A stretch of 64,000 bases of DNA from Oikopleura dioica (Eukaryota; Chordata; Appendicularia; Copelata; Oikopleuridae): NCBI GenBank assembly GCA_907165135.1, contig OU015569.1:8680501-8744500 (forward strand). The letters are read 5' to 3'. Shown one piece after another: positions 46,987 through 59,200 of this stretch. The position numbers were made by a program, and so were the translations under genes. Positions within the stretch are counted from its first letter, which is position 1. Every line of letters starts with the position of its first letter. The notes beneath the pieces are model-generated. The model saw nothing but the letters and a program-made list of their open reading frames with translations. It had not been told where the DNA came from and searched no databases.

Positions 46987-47517
46987 TTAATCTCGACTCA
47001 AACCACTATCCTGCGAGGAGACGGCCATGAAGTTCTTGATAGCACTTGACAGAGCAAGCGAGACTCGGTGAACGCTTCTGGATTTCTTTGCTTTGGAAAA
47101 GTTCTTGACGAGGGGCTGGACGAGTGAGACGTATTCGCGGTCTAAAAATGAAGAGATGAAAGATTCAACCATACCGTGCGTTTCATAAGGAAGCCACGTG
47201 TGGTAACGAGCTTGTCCCAGAACAGGTTCGCACGGTCCTCTGCGTCCATCGTCACGCGCCCAGTAGCCCGCCTCACCAAAGCCATCACGACATCTAAAGC
47301 AAATGATGCATGATCACAAGGTGTTGTGTTATTTGCGCGGTTCTAATTTTGACTCACCCAAAACCAGCAAGTCATAAACCCCAAGAGCAGCTCTGAGGGT
47401 CTTGTGATTACGAGTGTTAGAAACGTACCTGCATTCAGTGTAACGTTGTTTGAAGTTTATTGAGTACTGAAAACAGTCAGCGTTGAGTGCGCAAGCAGGC
47501 GAGCATTCATCATTCAT
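46987..47517 (-). CDS. Unrecognised Cys-containing gene (minus strand)
   Basis: ATG 47517 gives MNDECSPACALNADCFQYSI and KQRYTECR, resembling a short PAN/apple-like or secreted Cys motif. After an intron of about 60 bp another frame reads CRDGFGEAGYWARDDGRRGP, VLGQARYHTWLPYETHGMVE and DREYVSLVQPLVKNFSKAKK to a TAA at 46987. Phases of the junction do not fit a GT donor exactly, so the second exon's frame is my choice on composition. The beginning may lie further upstream; the foldback element starts 190 bp away. Family not recognised. Confidence 0.35.
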
Positions 47518-47707
47518 CTAAATAAGCGGGATTACTAACTTCGCCTTTTTATGAATTTTGGCACATATCTTGAACAATCTTCACTGTCAGTGATCGATTC
47601 TAGTCACGTTTAGCAAAATCTCTCGCCTTGTTTATTGACGTTAAATATTTAGCCGAACCGAGCAATTCAAAGCTATTTATCACAAAGCCTTTGTGACACA
47701 GGGTTAG

Positions 47708-48207
47708 GATGATTTCAAAAAACTTTTTGCGGAGCCGGAAATCATGAAAAAAGTGCTAGTGCAGTTTTGTCAGGCTCGTCGAGACGAGTCGATTGGTATA
47801 CGTCACTCTTGAAAATTTTAAGGATTTAGCGGTTAACCGGCTGATTACCGGAAATCACGTTGTCAGCTCCCGTTTTTGTTCTAGTCGTCGGATTTTTATG
47901 TTTGAAGCGTCAAAATGATCCTTATGATCAGGGCTTCTGTAGCCTCCGAGATGAGACCCATATCTCAACTCCTGCCGAGCTTATCACTAAAAGTTTGATT
48001 TTTACGCACTTTTTGCAGTTTGAAAGTTCATAACGTTAAATTTTTACGGTAAATACTAATAAATCTTCTTCGGTTTTGATAGACAATTGAAAATTAGTAA
48101 TACCAACCGTTCAAAACCTTGTAACCAGCCGGTAAAAAAGCGCTGAATCAAAATTATGCCCTCAAAGACCACTTTTTTGATTATATTCACCCAGATATGT
48201 GAATTTC
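47708..48207 (+). repeat. Left inverted arm of the foldback element
   Basis: 500-bp arm; reverse complement of 48746-49245. Confidence 0.9.
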
Positions 48208-48745
48208 TGTAAATTAAAATTATTCTAATAGTGATGCTTAATAAATTATACAGCTTCGAGCCTTCTATGCCAGGAATCAGGTGATGAATATTCTCATTAG
48301 ATCCATGAGTCTTTCTTACTAACTCGTGATTTCTAGCAGTACTCATAATCGTGCAGGCTTAGATCTCTCACAGTTGGTTGAATTGTAGAAAATGTAGAAT
48401 CAAGTACGAAAAATCTGGCTGGACTGTCGACTATAAGACCCCGCTCGAACTGAAAGCTTCCCCGTAATTCTCATTCACATCATTTATTTATTCATACATA
48501 ATTTATTTCTTCAAAGAAGTCAGTGATAAGACTCGGTCAAAAATTTAATACGGATCTAAATACCTAAGTCCGCATTTTCTGAGCCTTTTTATAGCGAAGT
48601 CTTCTTCTCGCACTTATTGGTAGTTTAACTTGTGTCGCTGGAGTCCTCTGCACTTCATTTAGCTGCTGAAGATGCGTAAAAGCGCATTTTCATCATTATA
48701 TCCCTTATCTCCGAAAAATCACCACTAAAATAATTTAAATTTCCT

Positions 48746-49245
48746 GAAATTCACATATCTGGGTGAATATAATCAAAAAAGTGGTCTTTGAGGGCATAAT
48801 TTTGATTCAGCGCTTTTTTACCGGCTGGTTACAAGGTTTTGAACGGTTGGTATTACTAATTTTCAATTGTCTATCAAAACCGAAGAAGATTTATTAGTAT
48901 TTACCGTAAAAATTTAACGTTATGAACTTTCAAACTGCAAAAAGTGCGTAAAAATCAAACTTTTAGTGATAAGCTCGGCAGGAGTTGAGATATGGGTCTC
49001 ATCTCGGAGGCTACAGAAGCCCTGATCATAAGGATCATTTTGACGCTTCAAACATAAAAATCCGACGACTAGAACAAAAACGGGAGCTGACAACGTGATT
49101 TCCGGTAATCAGCCGGTTAACCGCTAAATCCTTAAAATTTTCAAGAGTGACGTATACCAATCGACTCGTCTCGACGAGCCTGACAAAACTGCACTAGCAC
49201 TTTTTTCATGATTTCCGGCTCCGCAAAAAGTTTTTTGAAATCATC
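48746..49245 (-). repeat. Right inverted arm of the foldback element
   Basis: 500-bp arm; reverse complement of 47708-48207. Confidence 0.9.
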
Positions 49246-49254
49246 TAGGGTTAG

Positions 49255-50718
49255 TTACAGTAAATTATTAATAATCACTCCCTCATAAACTCTTCTTTAG
49301 TTACTTTTAGGCCAATATTGAACGCCAAAGATATTATTTTATGCACAATTCTTGCTCTTATGCAAAAAATATTATCAGCTTACTATTTGTTGTTTATCTT
49401 CTTCTTGTTTTAAGGATATTACTTGTTTCTCATCTTCTGAAGTGGCTTCTTCTGCGCGACCTTGATTAATGCCTATTATTGCCAAAAGAAACTTAAAAGC
49501 AAACATAATAAATTTCAGCAACGTTTTTCAGGAAAATGAAAGGTCGGATTGACAATCTTAGCGATCTTATAATGTCATCTGTCTCCTTAATGGACGGTAT
49601 ATTCATGATTTGGTCATATAATGGGCGACATTCCATGAGTCTTCACGTTGCAATTAGAGATCGCAATTGTCTCTTTTACTTTTGTCGTTAGAAATCTTAT
49701 GGCTCGTCTATCCCATTATCGAGTTATTTTTGCGGATGTTTGCAAATAATCGGATAAAGCAAAAGTGCATTTCATTGTCCACTAGGGGTCGTGTGAACCT
49801 TGAAACGCAGTCGCTCAAACGGTCACCAGCACCATCATAATTACGGAAAGTGCCTCAGGGTGGAAAGTCTCGCACGATGGTGTCGGCGACAATTCCACCA
49901 AACTTCACTTTATCGACAAGTACTACCGTACAAACTCATTCCTTTTTAAGATCATCACCAAAATTCGTGTTTTGCTTTTTCGTCAATTTAATTCGAGATA
50001 AGAATGCGTTTATTTTTATTTGGATTGCTGCTTACTTTGTCAGAAGCTAGAAGGTGAGAGATGAAAAAACGAGAAAAACTGTAATTGCCTAAACTTATTT
50101 TTTTTCTTCAAACGGAAAGGGCTGTGTTTTTTTTTTTTGTAAATAATAGTTGAATTGAATTTACCACATTTACTTTTTAGACGATTTTCATCGGATAAGG
50201 AACGGTTCCTTTATGTCAATTCATGCAAATAAATAAATGTATTTAGTTAAGTTTATATACGTTTTTTGCGTGAAAGGAACCACACAAGGAATTGAACAAG
50301 TTCTTGGCTGGAGTTCACCGGATCAAGCGGTTAGAGAAAAAGAAAAAGGGTCAAAAGTGTTGAAGTTGCATGGCAACTTTGACTTACTAGCTATTTTTTA
50401 GTCTTAGAGATTGGTGACGAACAGTCGGTACTTTTGAAGAAAGTACTGGCAGTTTTGCTGAGCATGTTCTAGCCCTATTTAAAAATAAGAAAAGTCGATC
50501 TTGAGGTGATTCCGCAATCGTAACTTTGATCACTTGGAGAGTCCCAACTGCGCCTTTCGGAAGAGCAGATTTTCGAAAAACTAAACGCTGAGTTTCCTGT
50601 CAACACCATTCTCGCCAAGTACAACACTTCTATTGATTATGTTACAAATATCATCAAAGGCAGGATGCAACGTCTCTACGTCTTATAAGATTATACTTCA
50701 TTTTAGAGAGTCTATTCC
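49255..50718. other. Degenerate or gene-free stretch
   Basis: About 1.5 kb, AT-rich. A coding-like piece around 50540-50660 (LSEEQIFEKLNAEFPVNTIL, AKYNTSIDYVTNIIKGRMQ) has no start, splice context or recognisable family and may be a gene relic. A run of 16 T occurs at about 50127. Confidence 0.3.
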
Positions 50719-50722
50719 TTAA

Positions 50723-51379
50723 GGACCCCCCCATCAAGAATCGCGAAAATAGGGCATCTTAGTGAAAGTTTTTCTCCAAAACTAACTTAGCTAGACCCTT
50801 AATTTTAATTGCATCCTTTAGATCGAACCCTCTACTGCAACCGTTCCCCTTAAGATGATCTCTCGATGCCAAATTTAAGGTTATACAGGCCGTTAAAGGT
50901 AAAGTTGCTTAGTGAACGTTTTTTTTGGGGTTTTCGTTGGGGTATACCCTTAATTTTTTTTCATGGTAAAGTTAAGGCCCTAAGCTACGACCGTTTGCTT
51001 TTTGAGGATCTTTTGTCAACGAACTTAAGTAGGACAGCCCCTTTAAAATTTTATAAGTCGAATCTTAGTCGAATTTCCGTATTTAAATTTTCAGTAATTA
51101 TTGCCTAAATTGCCCTGAATTACGTTTTTATACTCGTGTTTATGATAGAAATAGTTTTTATCGTTGGTATACCCTTAATTACCATTAAAAAATAGCGAAC
51201 TAAAGATTTTTATGAAATGTAAAATGTTAATTTACAATTTTTGAAGTCAATTTCTGCCAAAATTTTCTATAAGATCAAAAAAATTTTCTGTATAAAAGTT
51301 GTTCCTCGTGGTCTAAACTACCCAAAAAAGCAAAAAAAATTTGAAAATTTTGACTTTTTTCATCTTGATGGGGGGGTCC
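50723..51379. mobile_element. TTAA-flanked MITE with C-rich inverted termini
   Basis: Left end GGACCCCCCCATCAAGA and right end its exact reverse complement; both are flanked by TTAA (50719-50722 and 51380-51383). Duplicated TTAA is the target of piggyBac-type transposases, so a non-autonomous relative is possible, although the GGACCC terminus differs from classic CCC-starting piggyBac ends. Inside are repeated words such as GGTATACCCTTAATT (near 50941 and 51166). No transposase frame in the 657 bp. Confidence 0.72.
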
Positions 51380-51785
51380 TTAAACTAGCTTTTTCATTGA
51401 AATTAAAAATTCGCATCCAAAAAAAAGAAGCACGAAAAACCTCGATCGGAACTCGTAGCTTCGAAACACTGGCCGATTCTGCCCAAGCAGTCATGGCGAT
51501 CTTAGGCAAAGTTCGAGAAAAACCACCATAAATAGGCTTACTCTCACGGTGCGTTCCGATTCTCCGCTCGTAGAAAAAAAAACGAATGTCTAGGCATTTT
51601 TTTGCATTGGGTCCTGAGAATTGAGCATTTTTTGATATAATCACGTGATCATCAAATTCTGGAAAGGAGTTTCAATCAGACATAATCGAAAATTGCGCCG
51701 AGCCGTTTCCTGGTCTCGTTTTCCCGCACTGTTTATTATTTTCTGCCCGTAACTAATTGACGGTGGCGTTTTATTAAGTTGTTGA

Positions 51786-52885
51786 GTGAGCGGCAAGCCA
51801 ATTTTGTTTTTCGCTTTGATACTATTTATCGAACTCTCGTGTGCAGTTGGTGTTGGCCCACCACCGCCCCCGTTCCCTTCATATGATGAGATTCTGGAGA
51901 AATACGTTTGGAACACCTGGGGAAGATGGAGCTCCTGCTCTGAGACTTGCGGCATGGGCACTCGCACACGTACTCGGACTTGCAATCGCTCGACCAGGGT
52001 CTGCGAGAAATTCCTTGAAACCAAGGCCAGCGAGACAAGGCGCTGCCGGGATCAGCCATGCTGTGAGTCATTTTTTACTTCACTATAGAATTGTATTTAA
52101 CGCTCTTCGTTTCAGCGTGGTGGACATCTTGGAATTCGTGGACTTCTTGTTCCAAGGTAAAACGCACTCAGACTCGTGCAAGAAGAAGTTTTCTTTTTAG
52201 ACTTGTGGAGAGGGCATTTCTGTGAGACGGCGGCAATGCTCCGGCAGCAACTGTCTTGGAAAAGCGATGGACAATCGAAAATGCTCAAATGCACCTTGTC
52301 GTAAGTTGAAGTCAAGGACACGGATTGAATTAGAAATTCAACCGTCTTAATCTTATTTTAGACTCAGGCCAACGAAACTCGGACTGGGAAGAGTGGAGTT
52401 CTTGCCAGTCGTGCTCCTACGCCGCCAGACAAATGAGAAAACGGTTTGGAACTGAAATCGGCGCTCTAATTTAAGATTAACCTAGAGCTTGTGCGTTCAA
52501 GACGCCAACATGCCCCTCGCCTCCTATCGAGAGCCGCTCATGCTTTCAATCGGCGCAGTGCAAATCCGCGCGAGCGATTACTCAGGCGCCATCTCCATCT
52601 CCGACTCTTCGCACCAAAAGACAGAGAGCGACGACGACTCCGTCAACGTCCGTGCGTAGCAGCGGCTGGTCGGAATGGTCAACGTGCAACGCCGGCTGCG
52701 GACACCTCGGTTTCAGGTAAAACACGCGCGCCGCACTCATTGCTTCGACGAAAACAAGCTCTGTTGGTGGCGTATTGATAAAATCGCAAAAATTTAGAAC
52801 TCGAACACGTCCTTGCACGTGGAAGCCAAAGAATTGCCATAAATTCAAGAGCAAAGCAACAGAAAGATGCTTCAGACGTTGTTGA
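51786..52885 (+). CDS. Secreted thrombospondin type 1 repeat protein
   Basis: A hydrophobic leader ([19 protein letters not shown]) is followed by at least three to four TSR modules: [20 protein letters not shown] with [11 protein letters not shown] and [17 protein letters not shown] ... [38 protein letters not shown]; and [19 protein letters not shown] with [11 protein letters not shown]. The W-x-x-W-x-x-C and C-G motifs for Trp mannosylation and disulfides are present. Each module is split by a small intron. It ends ERCFRRC with the TGA at 52885. The start is uncertain: the frame is open through GTG 51786 with no in-frame ATG, so a short 5' exon is expected. TSR proteins bind matrix and glycans; function here is not determined. 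Confidence 0.78.
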
Positions 52886-53217
52886 ATTCAGAAGAAACGA
52901 TTTAAAGAGATTTCAAGTTCATAAAAACGAATAAGTCTGCTTCTTTTGAATCATTTGTACAAAGAATAAATTACTGCTTTCCATAAAGATTCTGTCGCAA
53001 AGATTCGAAATCACTTATCTTTTGATGGCGAAAAAAAATAACTTTTTTTTGTTGAATCTGCTCAAAAATCCAGATCGTAGTTCTACACTTTCTCGACTAT
53101 TGCAGGTGCTTTGGCCATTCAGCCGACTGATAAATCCTGCTCACATCGTAAAATTGGAATGAACTTTAAATAACACCACCAGCGCATTCTCAAACATTCG
53201 TTTCTTCGAATGGACAA

Positions 53218-56200
53218 ATGCGTTTCTCTACTTTTAATTTTTATTTTCTTTTAGTTTACGCAAGAGAATTGAAAGAAGAAACAAAGTTAAATTACCGTAA
53301 TAACAAATTCTTCGTTCCAGGAATGTTCTTTTTAATTTTCCTCGGCGACTTATTTATTTTAAAAGTATTTATCTTAAAAGTCAATTATTCAATCGAGTTA
53401 GAGGAAAATTGAAAAGCCCTCTAAGTTTTCACCGCCAACAGCACAAAGTACTTGCATACGACCGACAAATTAAGTTCGGAAATAATCAAAGCAATCGAAG
53501 ATGTAAAGGCCTCGAGGTCCCTTAAATCGTCACTAATGACGTGGGCTTATAGGCATTCGTCCGGATAAAGTGGGTTTTCAACAGTGGTTGATATTTTCTC
53601 CTTGATCTAGTTAGTGCCATTCTACTAAGGCGCGGAGAATTTCTTCAAAGAAAAAGAGTAGAAATATATATTTCTCGGCTCACGTGATTCTATTTGGTGA
53701 CCTCACTTGAAGAAAGAATTCGGGATTGATCTAGACGTAAATATTTTCGAATCCAATTGTCAACCGGATCTTGTCATCTCAAAGACACTTTCGCTATGGC
53801 AAAACAGGAGCCAAGCACCTCCAGTTGGGCTTGTCGGCTTTTCTTGCGACGCAGAACATCACACAGTCGCCCAACTAGCCTCCCAGTGGGAGCTCCCTTT
53901 GATCGCACCAGGAACGGTTATACTTATTCATTCTCCTCATAGCCATCATTAATTATAACCGAGCAGGGATGCGTCGAATACTGGGCGAAAAAGACTCGCC
54001 TAGGCGAAAGAAAGCATCGACGACGATCCGCACAGGTCTCCACAGGAAAGTTCAACCATTAGAACATGTCGTCTTTCTAACCGAGTTGTGGAACAAATTA
54101 ATTTATATAATATAAACATCGCGCTTAGTAGCTTCAGTTGAGAGATGCTTTGAATAAATATAAAGTGACGTTCTTGCACGTTTTCTGAAGGATCTCCTTG
54201 ATGACCAAATATTCAATGATACATACGAGTAATGAGCTAATCGTTTCGCGAATGCAGCATAAATGTTTTCAGTCCAATTAATCCCTTCGGAGTATCGCTC
54301 CTTTCGCTTGCCGAGAGTAAGCATGGATACCCCAAATCATCGGAAAATGACGGCGATTGCGGGGCTTACATGGCGCAGCTCCATTCCAAATTGAGCAAGG
54401 AAAAGAAAAAGTACAGTCCAGTCTCCATTATTGCCGAGAACGAAGAGGAGTTCTGCGACAAGCAGGATCAAATCGTTGCGGAGATCATGGCGCGCTCGCG
54501 AACGGTGATCTTTTGCATGGGTAAATGAATTAGAGGCGAAGCATTCGGCCGCACTTGTGGAATTGATTAGCAAACTTGGTCAAGTAAAATTTCGTTTACC
54601 GTTTTGTTAAGAGCCACACCTGTTCCGGACAGCTTTACAGGAGTGCGACCGCAAGAGCCACGCGCATGAAAATATGAACTTGCTCGAAAATCCTCTCACG
54701 TGTCTCCTCTGAGGCAAGATGCTTTGCTCATAATTTTTTCGTCTTTTTATGACGATTTTAAAACTTTTGATTAATAATAAAGAGCAAAGAGAAAAGAACG
54801 CGCGTGGCATATTTTCTATCGCATTTTAGAAAATCACAGAATCGCCACGTTACAAGCTCGAACACGACAAAAAATGGAACTTTATCTATCTGGACTTGTA
54901 TCGCCAAGTCAACTGGGACAGGCAAGGTTTAACTAGCAGCACTATCATGCGATTTAAGCAATCACTCTTGAACCGTTTTTAAAAGTTGTTACTTATGGTC
55001 AGGCAACTCTGAAGAAAAACAACTGTGCCCAGAACCTGCAGCGAAGAATGCTTACTCGACAAATATCTGGACCGAACGATTAAACGATACTCTTAAGGCA
55101 AAACCATTTCCATCAGAAGACCTCTTGACTGGCATTTGGCAGACATCTGTCGTCAGTGTTCCGCAACTTGGCTTACCACGTTTAGTGGGTCCTATAGGCG
55201 AGTGCAGAAATCAACCTCCGTGAGTTCAGCATTTCCTGCTTGACGTTTATAACTTGATGTTTATCTCAGTGAGTCCTCATGCGCTGAGAACCCATTCCAG
55301 TACTGGTATTACGAGGCAATCTTCAGTCTTGGCGCGGCAATCAATCACACTATCCAACGCGGCGGAGACCCTTATAATGGAACTCATTTGCTTGACTTCT
55401 TCAGAAACGGATCTGTAGAGATTCGAAAGCAAATAGGCTGGTTTCCCGATCAAACGGAGCAAGTCAAAAAGTACTTCAATGATCTGATGGAGCTTGATGT
55501 AACATTCTCTGTTTCTCAATTTTTCTCGCCGACGCTTTTAAGTCCTACCAACGCACGTGAGGTTCCGAAGTGTTTCAAAAATCGTGATATAGACAACGAA
55601 TGGATTTTCGATAGCGAAGAAGGAAAACGGTGCGTTGAGGAAAAAGGTAACGTGCCTACAACTAGCCCAATTAACTGAAAAATAGACTGCGAGATGACTT
55701 GTGGAATAGGTGATGAACCATGTTGGGTCACGTGCTTAGAATGGAACTCAGCTTCTGGTTTTCCTCGCTCAAGCTATCATGATAGGCTCATCTGAGTAGG
55801 GTTGAGGCATTTTATTTAATTAAAGCAATTATTCATGCAATATATATTCCATTCTTATCTTAATTTTATACATACCAAGAAAAGCCTATATTGTAAAAAG
55901 CTTATTCTTAGGCTAATTCAGCTTATTTGAAAGTCGAATTTCCTTAGAGTTAGGAAATTTGGGCAGATATTGAAACTATTACAAAGAACTAAGAAGGAAA
56001 TAAGCATCATATGAGCCATTTTGTTGAATAAAATTGTTTTACGGATGATGTATCTGAAGGCAAGAGATTAAAAGGCTAATGTGGTATAGGCAAAATTAAC
56101 CCGATACTGTCCCTGCGACTTTTCGAATGAACCTCCGCCTTGTGGATACGACGGAGCAAAATGTGACAAGACGAACACTGTGCAGGTCGTCATTGTTACG

Positions 56201-59200
56201 ATTATGGCTAGGGATCACGTTCTCGGCGAACCTATAATAAACCAAGCAATTGCTAAAACGTGCTTAAAGCTGTAGTTTCAACGGGATTTATTCTTTTTGG
56301 AACAGTCAAACTAGCATCATACATTCAGAAGCGTTTCAGGTTCGTTTGAGGAAACATAATGTTTCATTTCTATTGTTGCTACTGTTACTTGATAATGCAA
56401 TAAATCATTTGCAGATGCATCGCGAATCCGAACGAGCCGCCTTTCGAAGTCAACGAAGAAGTGGAGAAAGATGTTGATGTGAGCCTTTCAATTTGCTGAG
56501 ATCTGGGTTAAGTAAAAATTAAGAGTTTCATCAACAGACGAATTACGGACAAAACCGTGGGAACTCCCATCGGTGGATATCTCCGGGCATCTTTGTTCTC
56601 CATGAACGGGCAATCAGGCCCTCAGGAACGATTTCAAAAGCGTAATTTCTAGGAAAAGTTAACGATTATGAAAGGAAATTCCCTCGAAAGCTACGAAAAC
56701 GATACACCGATTTAGTTGTCTTCAAAGAAACCGTTGTGGCAATAAAAGATCTCGGTCCCCAATTCGCGTTGCTGAGACTTATGAAACAAGAAAAAGAGGA
56801 GCTGCGAAAAATGATGGTTTTAAACCACCGTAACGTGGCTGTCTTCCATGGATTGCTTTATGAAAATGAACACGGCTACTTCTTGCAGGAAATTGTCAAA
56901 AGGCGGAGATTTTTTCGTCTCTTGCTTGGCAAAGCAGGAGAATGTCATTTTGGCTTTCTCCTACTTTTGACGAAAGGGAAGGAATATGGTGCGCACGGCA
57001 GCCTCAAAGACATCTTGTCAAGCAAAATTCAGCTGACGTGGGAAATGAAGAAGTCTCTCGTCATAGACTTAATAGAAGGTCTCGCCTACATTCACAGGTT
57101 CACAGTTTAAACTTTTTGCTTGTTTTTTGCGCCGCGGCAAAGAACTCATTTGAATCAAAAGGTCGCAGCTTCGCTATCACGGCTTCCTGAACACGACCTC
57201 GTGCTTAGTAACTGGAAGACTCGCTGTTAAAGTGGGTAATTATGGTAAGAGCTGTTCAACGCGTATTATATTATCATTTTCAATTGTTTCTTCTAGGCGT
57301 CCAGCGACTGCGGCAGCAAGCACGGATTTTTCGAAAAGACGAGGTAATGCGTAATCGATGAGTCTATGAGTCTGTTTCAAGTCGGAAGCGCAAGAATCCG
57401 CCTGGCTAAAACGAGCGGACATTTATCTCATTCCGCAGTCGTACTTATATCATACTTCGTGATTTATTATTAGAAGGCTCATCCTGCGTTAAAGTTCAAT
57501 TGTATTCTCGCTTTCTAACAAGAGCGATTGTTTAATTCTGATAATTTGTGACTGCCGAGGAGCCTTACCGGAAAGGATAAGCCGGAATAGAAGTGACATT
57601 GGCCGGAACACTGGAGACAAATGCTCGACTGATCCGCGCCATTCTAAAAAAGTCGCTCAAGCACGTGAAACGGGCTAGAAATTTTAAGCAGAAGTCACTT
57701 TAATTTGCTGCTGGTCAAGGGTAATCCAAGAAACGTGTTCGCTGCGAGTTTAGAACTTTGGGAGACTGAGCTTGTTGTAAATTAGCATTCCGAATTCAGG
57801 ACTACCTCTGTCGATTACAACTCTGGCAAGCGCCTGAAATTCTCAACAACCCGTCTGAGACCGACGTCCGTGAGTACAACAACGGATCATCGCTTTGCTG
57901 GCCAAGACTGGACAAGAGATAGTGCTCGCTCGGTGATATTAGCGACGCAAGCTGATCCAATGTTGTTTTATGCAAAATATGATTTTTTTCTTAGCGACGT
58001 TACAACGCGCCGATGTTTATTCTTTTGGAATAATCGCACATGAAGTAATCTACGGCAAAGGCTGTTTTTGGCTGGGTCCTGAGACGCCCAATCCAAATAT
58101 CGAAACGCTTGGTGAGTGGCTTTCTACCTTTCATCCGGCTTCAAACTCCATTTAGTCGAAAACGTGCGCAACAACTTTCTGGATGTCAATGGCAACTCAC
58201 CACGCCCCTTTATCCCAATCGATCAGAGCGAACACATTCGACTGTGCAACATCCAGGTACATGTTCAAACGCCGTCTTTGCTTCCTCTTTGATTAGCCGA
58301 GCTCTCCGAATCAGCTCAAATCAAGCGTCGACATGGCAAACATCATGGTTGCTTGTTGGTCTCAAAATCCTATCCAAAGACCAGAACTCGAGCGACTACG
58401 TAAAACAATGTCTTCGGGACCCAGAAAAGATATGGTCGATGACCTTGCAACACGACTACAGGTCTTAAAAGCCCTCAAATAAAGAATAGACGCCTTTTTT
58501 CTAGGATTACACAACGAAACTTGATCAGATGGTCGACCAAAAAACGCGAAAAATTGCTGAAGAAAAAATGAAAAGCGAGGAACTTTGCTATAATCTCTTG
58601 CCAAAAAGCGTGGCTGAAGATTTATCTGACGGAAAGGAAATAAGTAACTAATGATAAATGACAGTTTCCTTTGTTGTTGTTCTTGAGAAGAAAATATTAT
58701 TACTGTGAAAAGGGCTACGAACCAGTAGAATTCAAAGCAGTAACAATCTACCAGTCTGACATTCAAGGATTCACCAAAATCGGCACTCAGTCGAAGCCTA
58801 TTCAAATTATGACGATGTTGCGCCTGATCTACGAGATCTTTGATCGCATCATATCGACGGTGGACGCCTACAAAGTCGAAACGATCGGCGACGCATATGT
58901 TGCGGTGTCGGGTGCGCATCCTCCGAACTCGAATCATGCATCGGAAATTGCCACTTTCTCGCTCGCTGTTCAGTTTGGGCTTCAAACACGCGCACATTCT
59001 TTCTAAATTTCTAGCTCCGCGTCACAAAAACGCGTTCTCAAGCCTGAATCAGCGGGAAATCGACAAATTTCAAATTCCACACCTTCCACACGAAAAACTC
59101 ATGATCCGAATAGGCCTTCACAGGCACCAGTTCCGAAAAAGACAAACTTAACTTCTGAATAAGGTTAAGTCAGCCCTCTTTAGATAGCGGTCGATAGCAC

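Larger units (their letters stand above)
47708..49245. mobile_element. Large foldback element with two 500-bp inverted arms
   Basis: Left arm 47708-48207 and right arm 48746-49245 are reverse complements over 500 bp with no mismatch that I could find by eye. They start GATGATTTCAAAAAAC and frame a 538-bp single-copy centre. GGGTTAG lies directly left of the element (47701-47707) and again two bases past its right end (49248-49254), a probable 7-bp target duplication. No transposase-like frame exists in arms or centre, so it is non-autonomous. Perfect arms imply a recent insertion or arm homogenisation. Confidence 0.9.

Noticed and set aside
48056..48346. 96-residue minus-strand frame in the foldback element
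   Set aside because: It crosses the arm-centre border and shows no transposase motif; considered chance.
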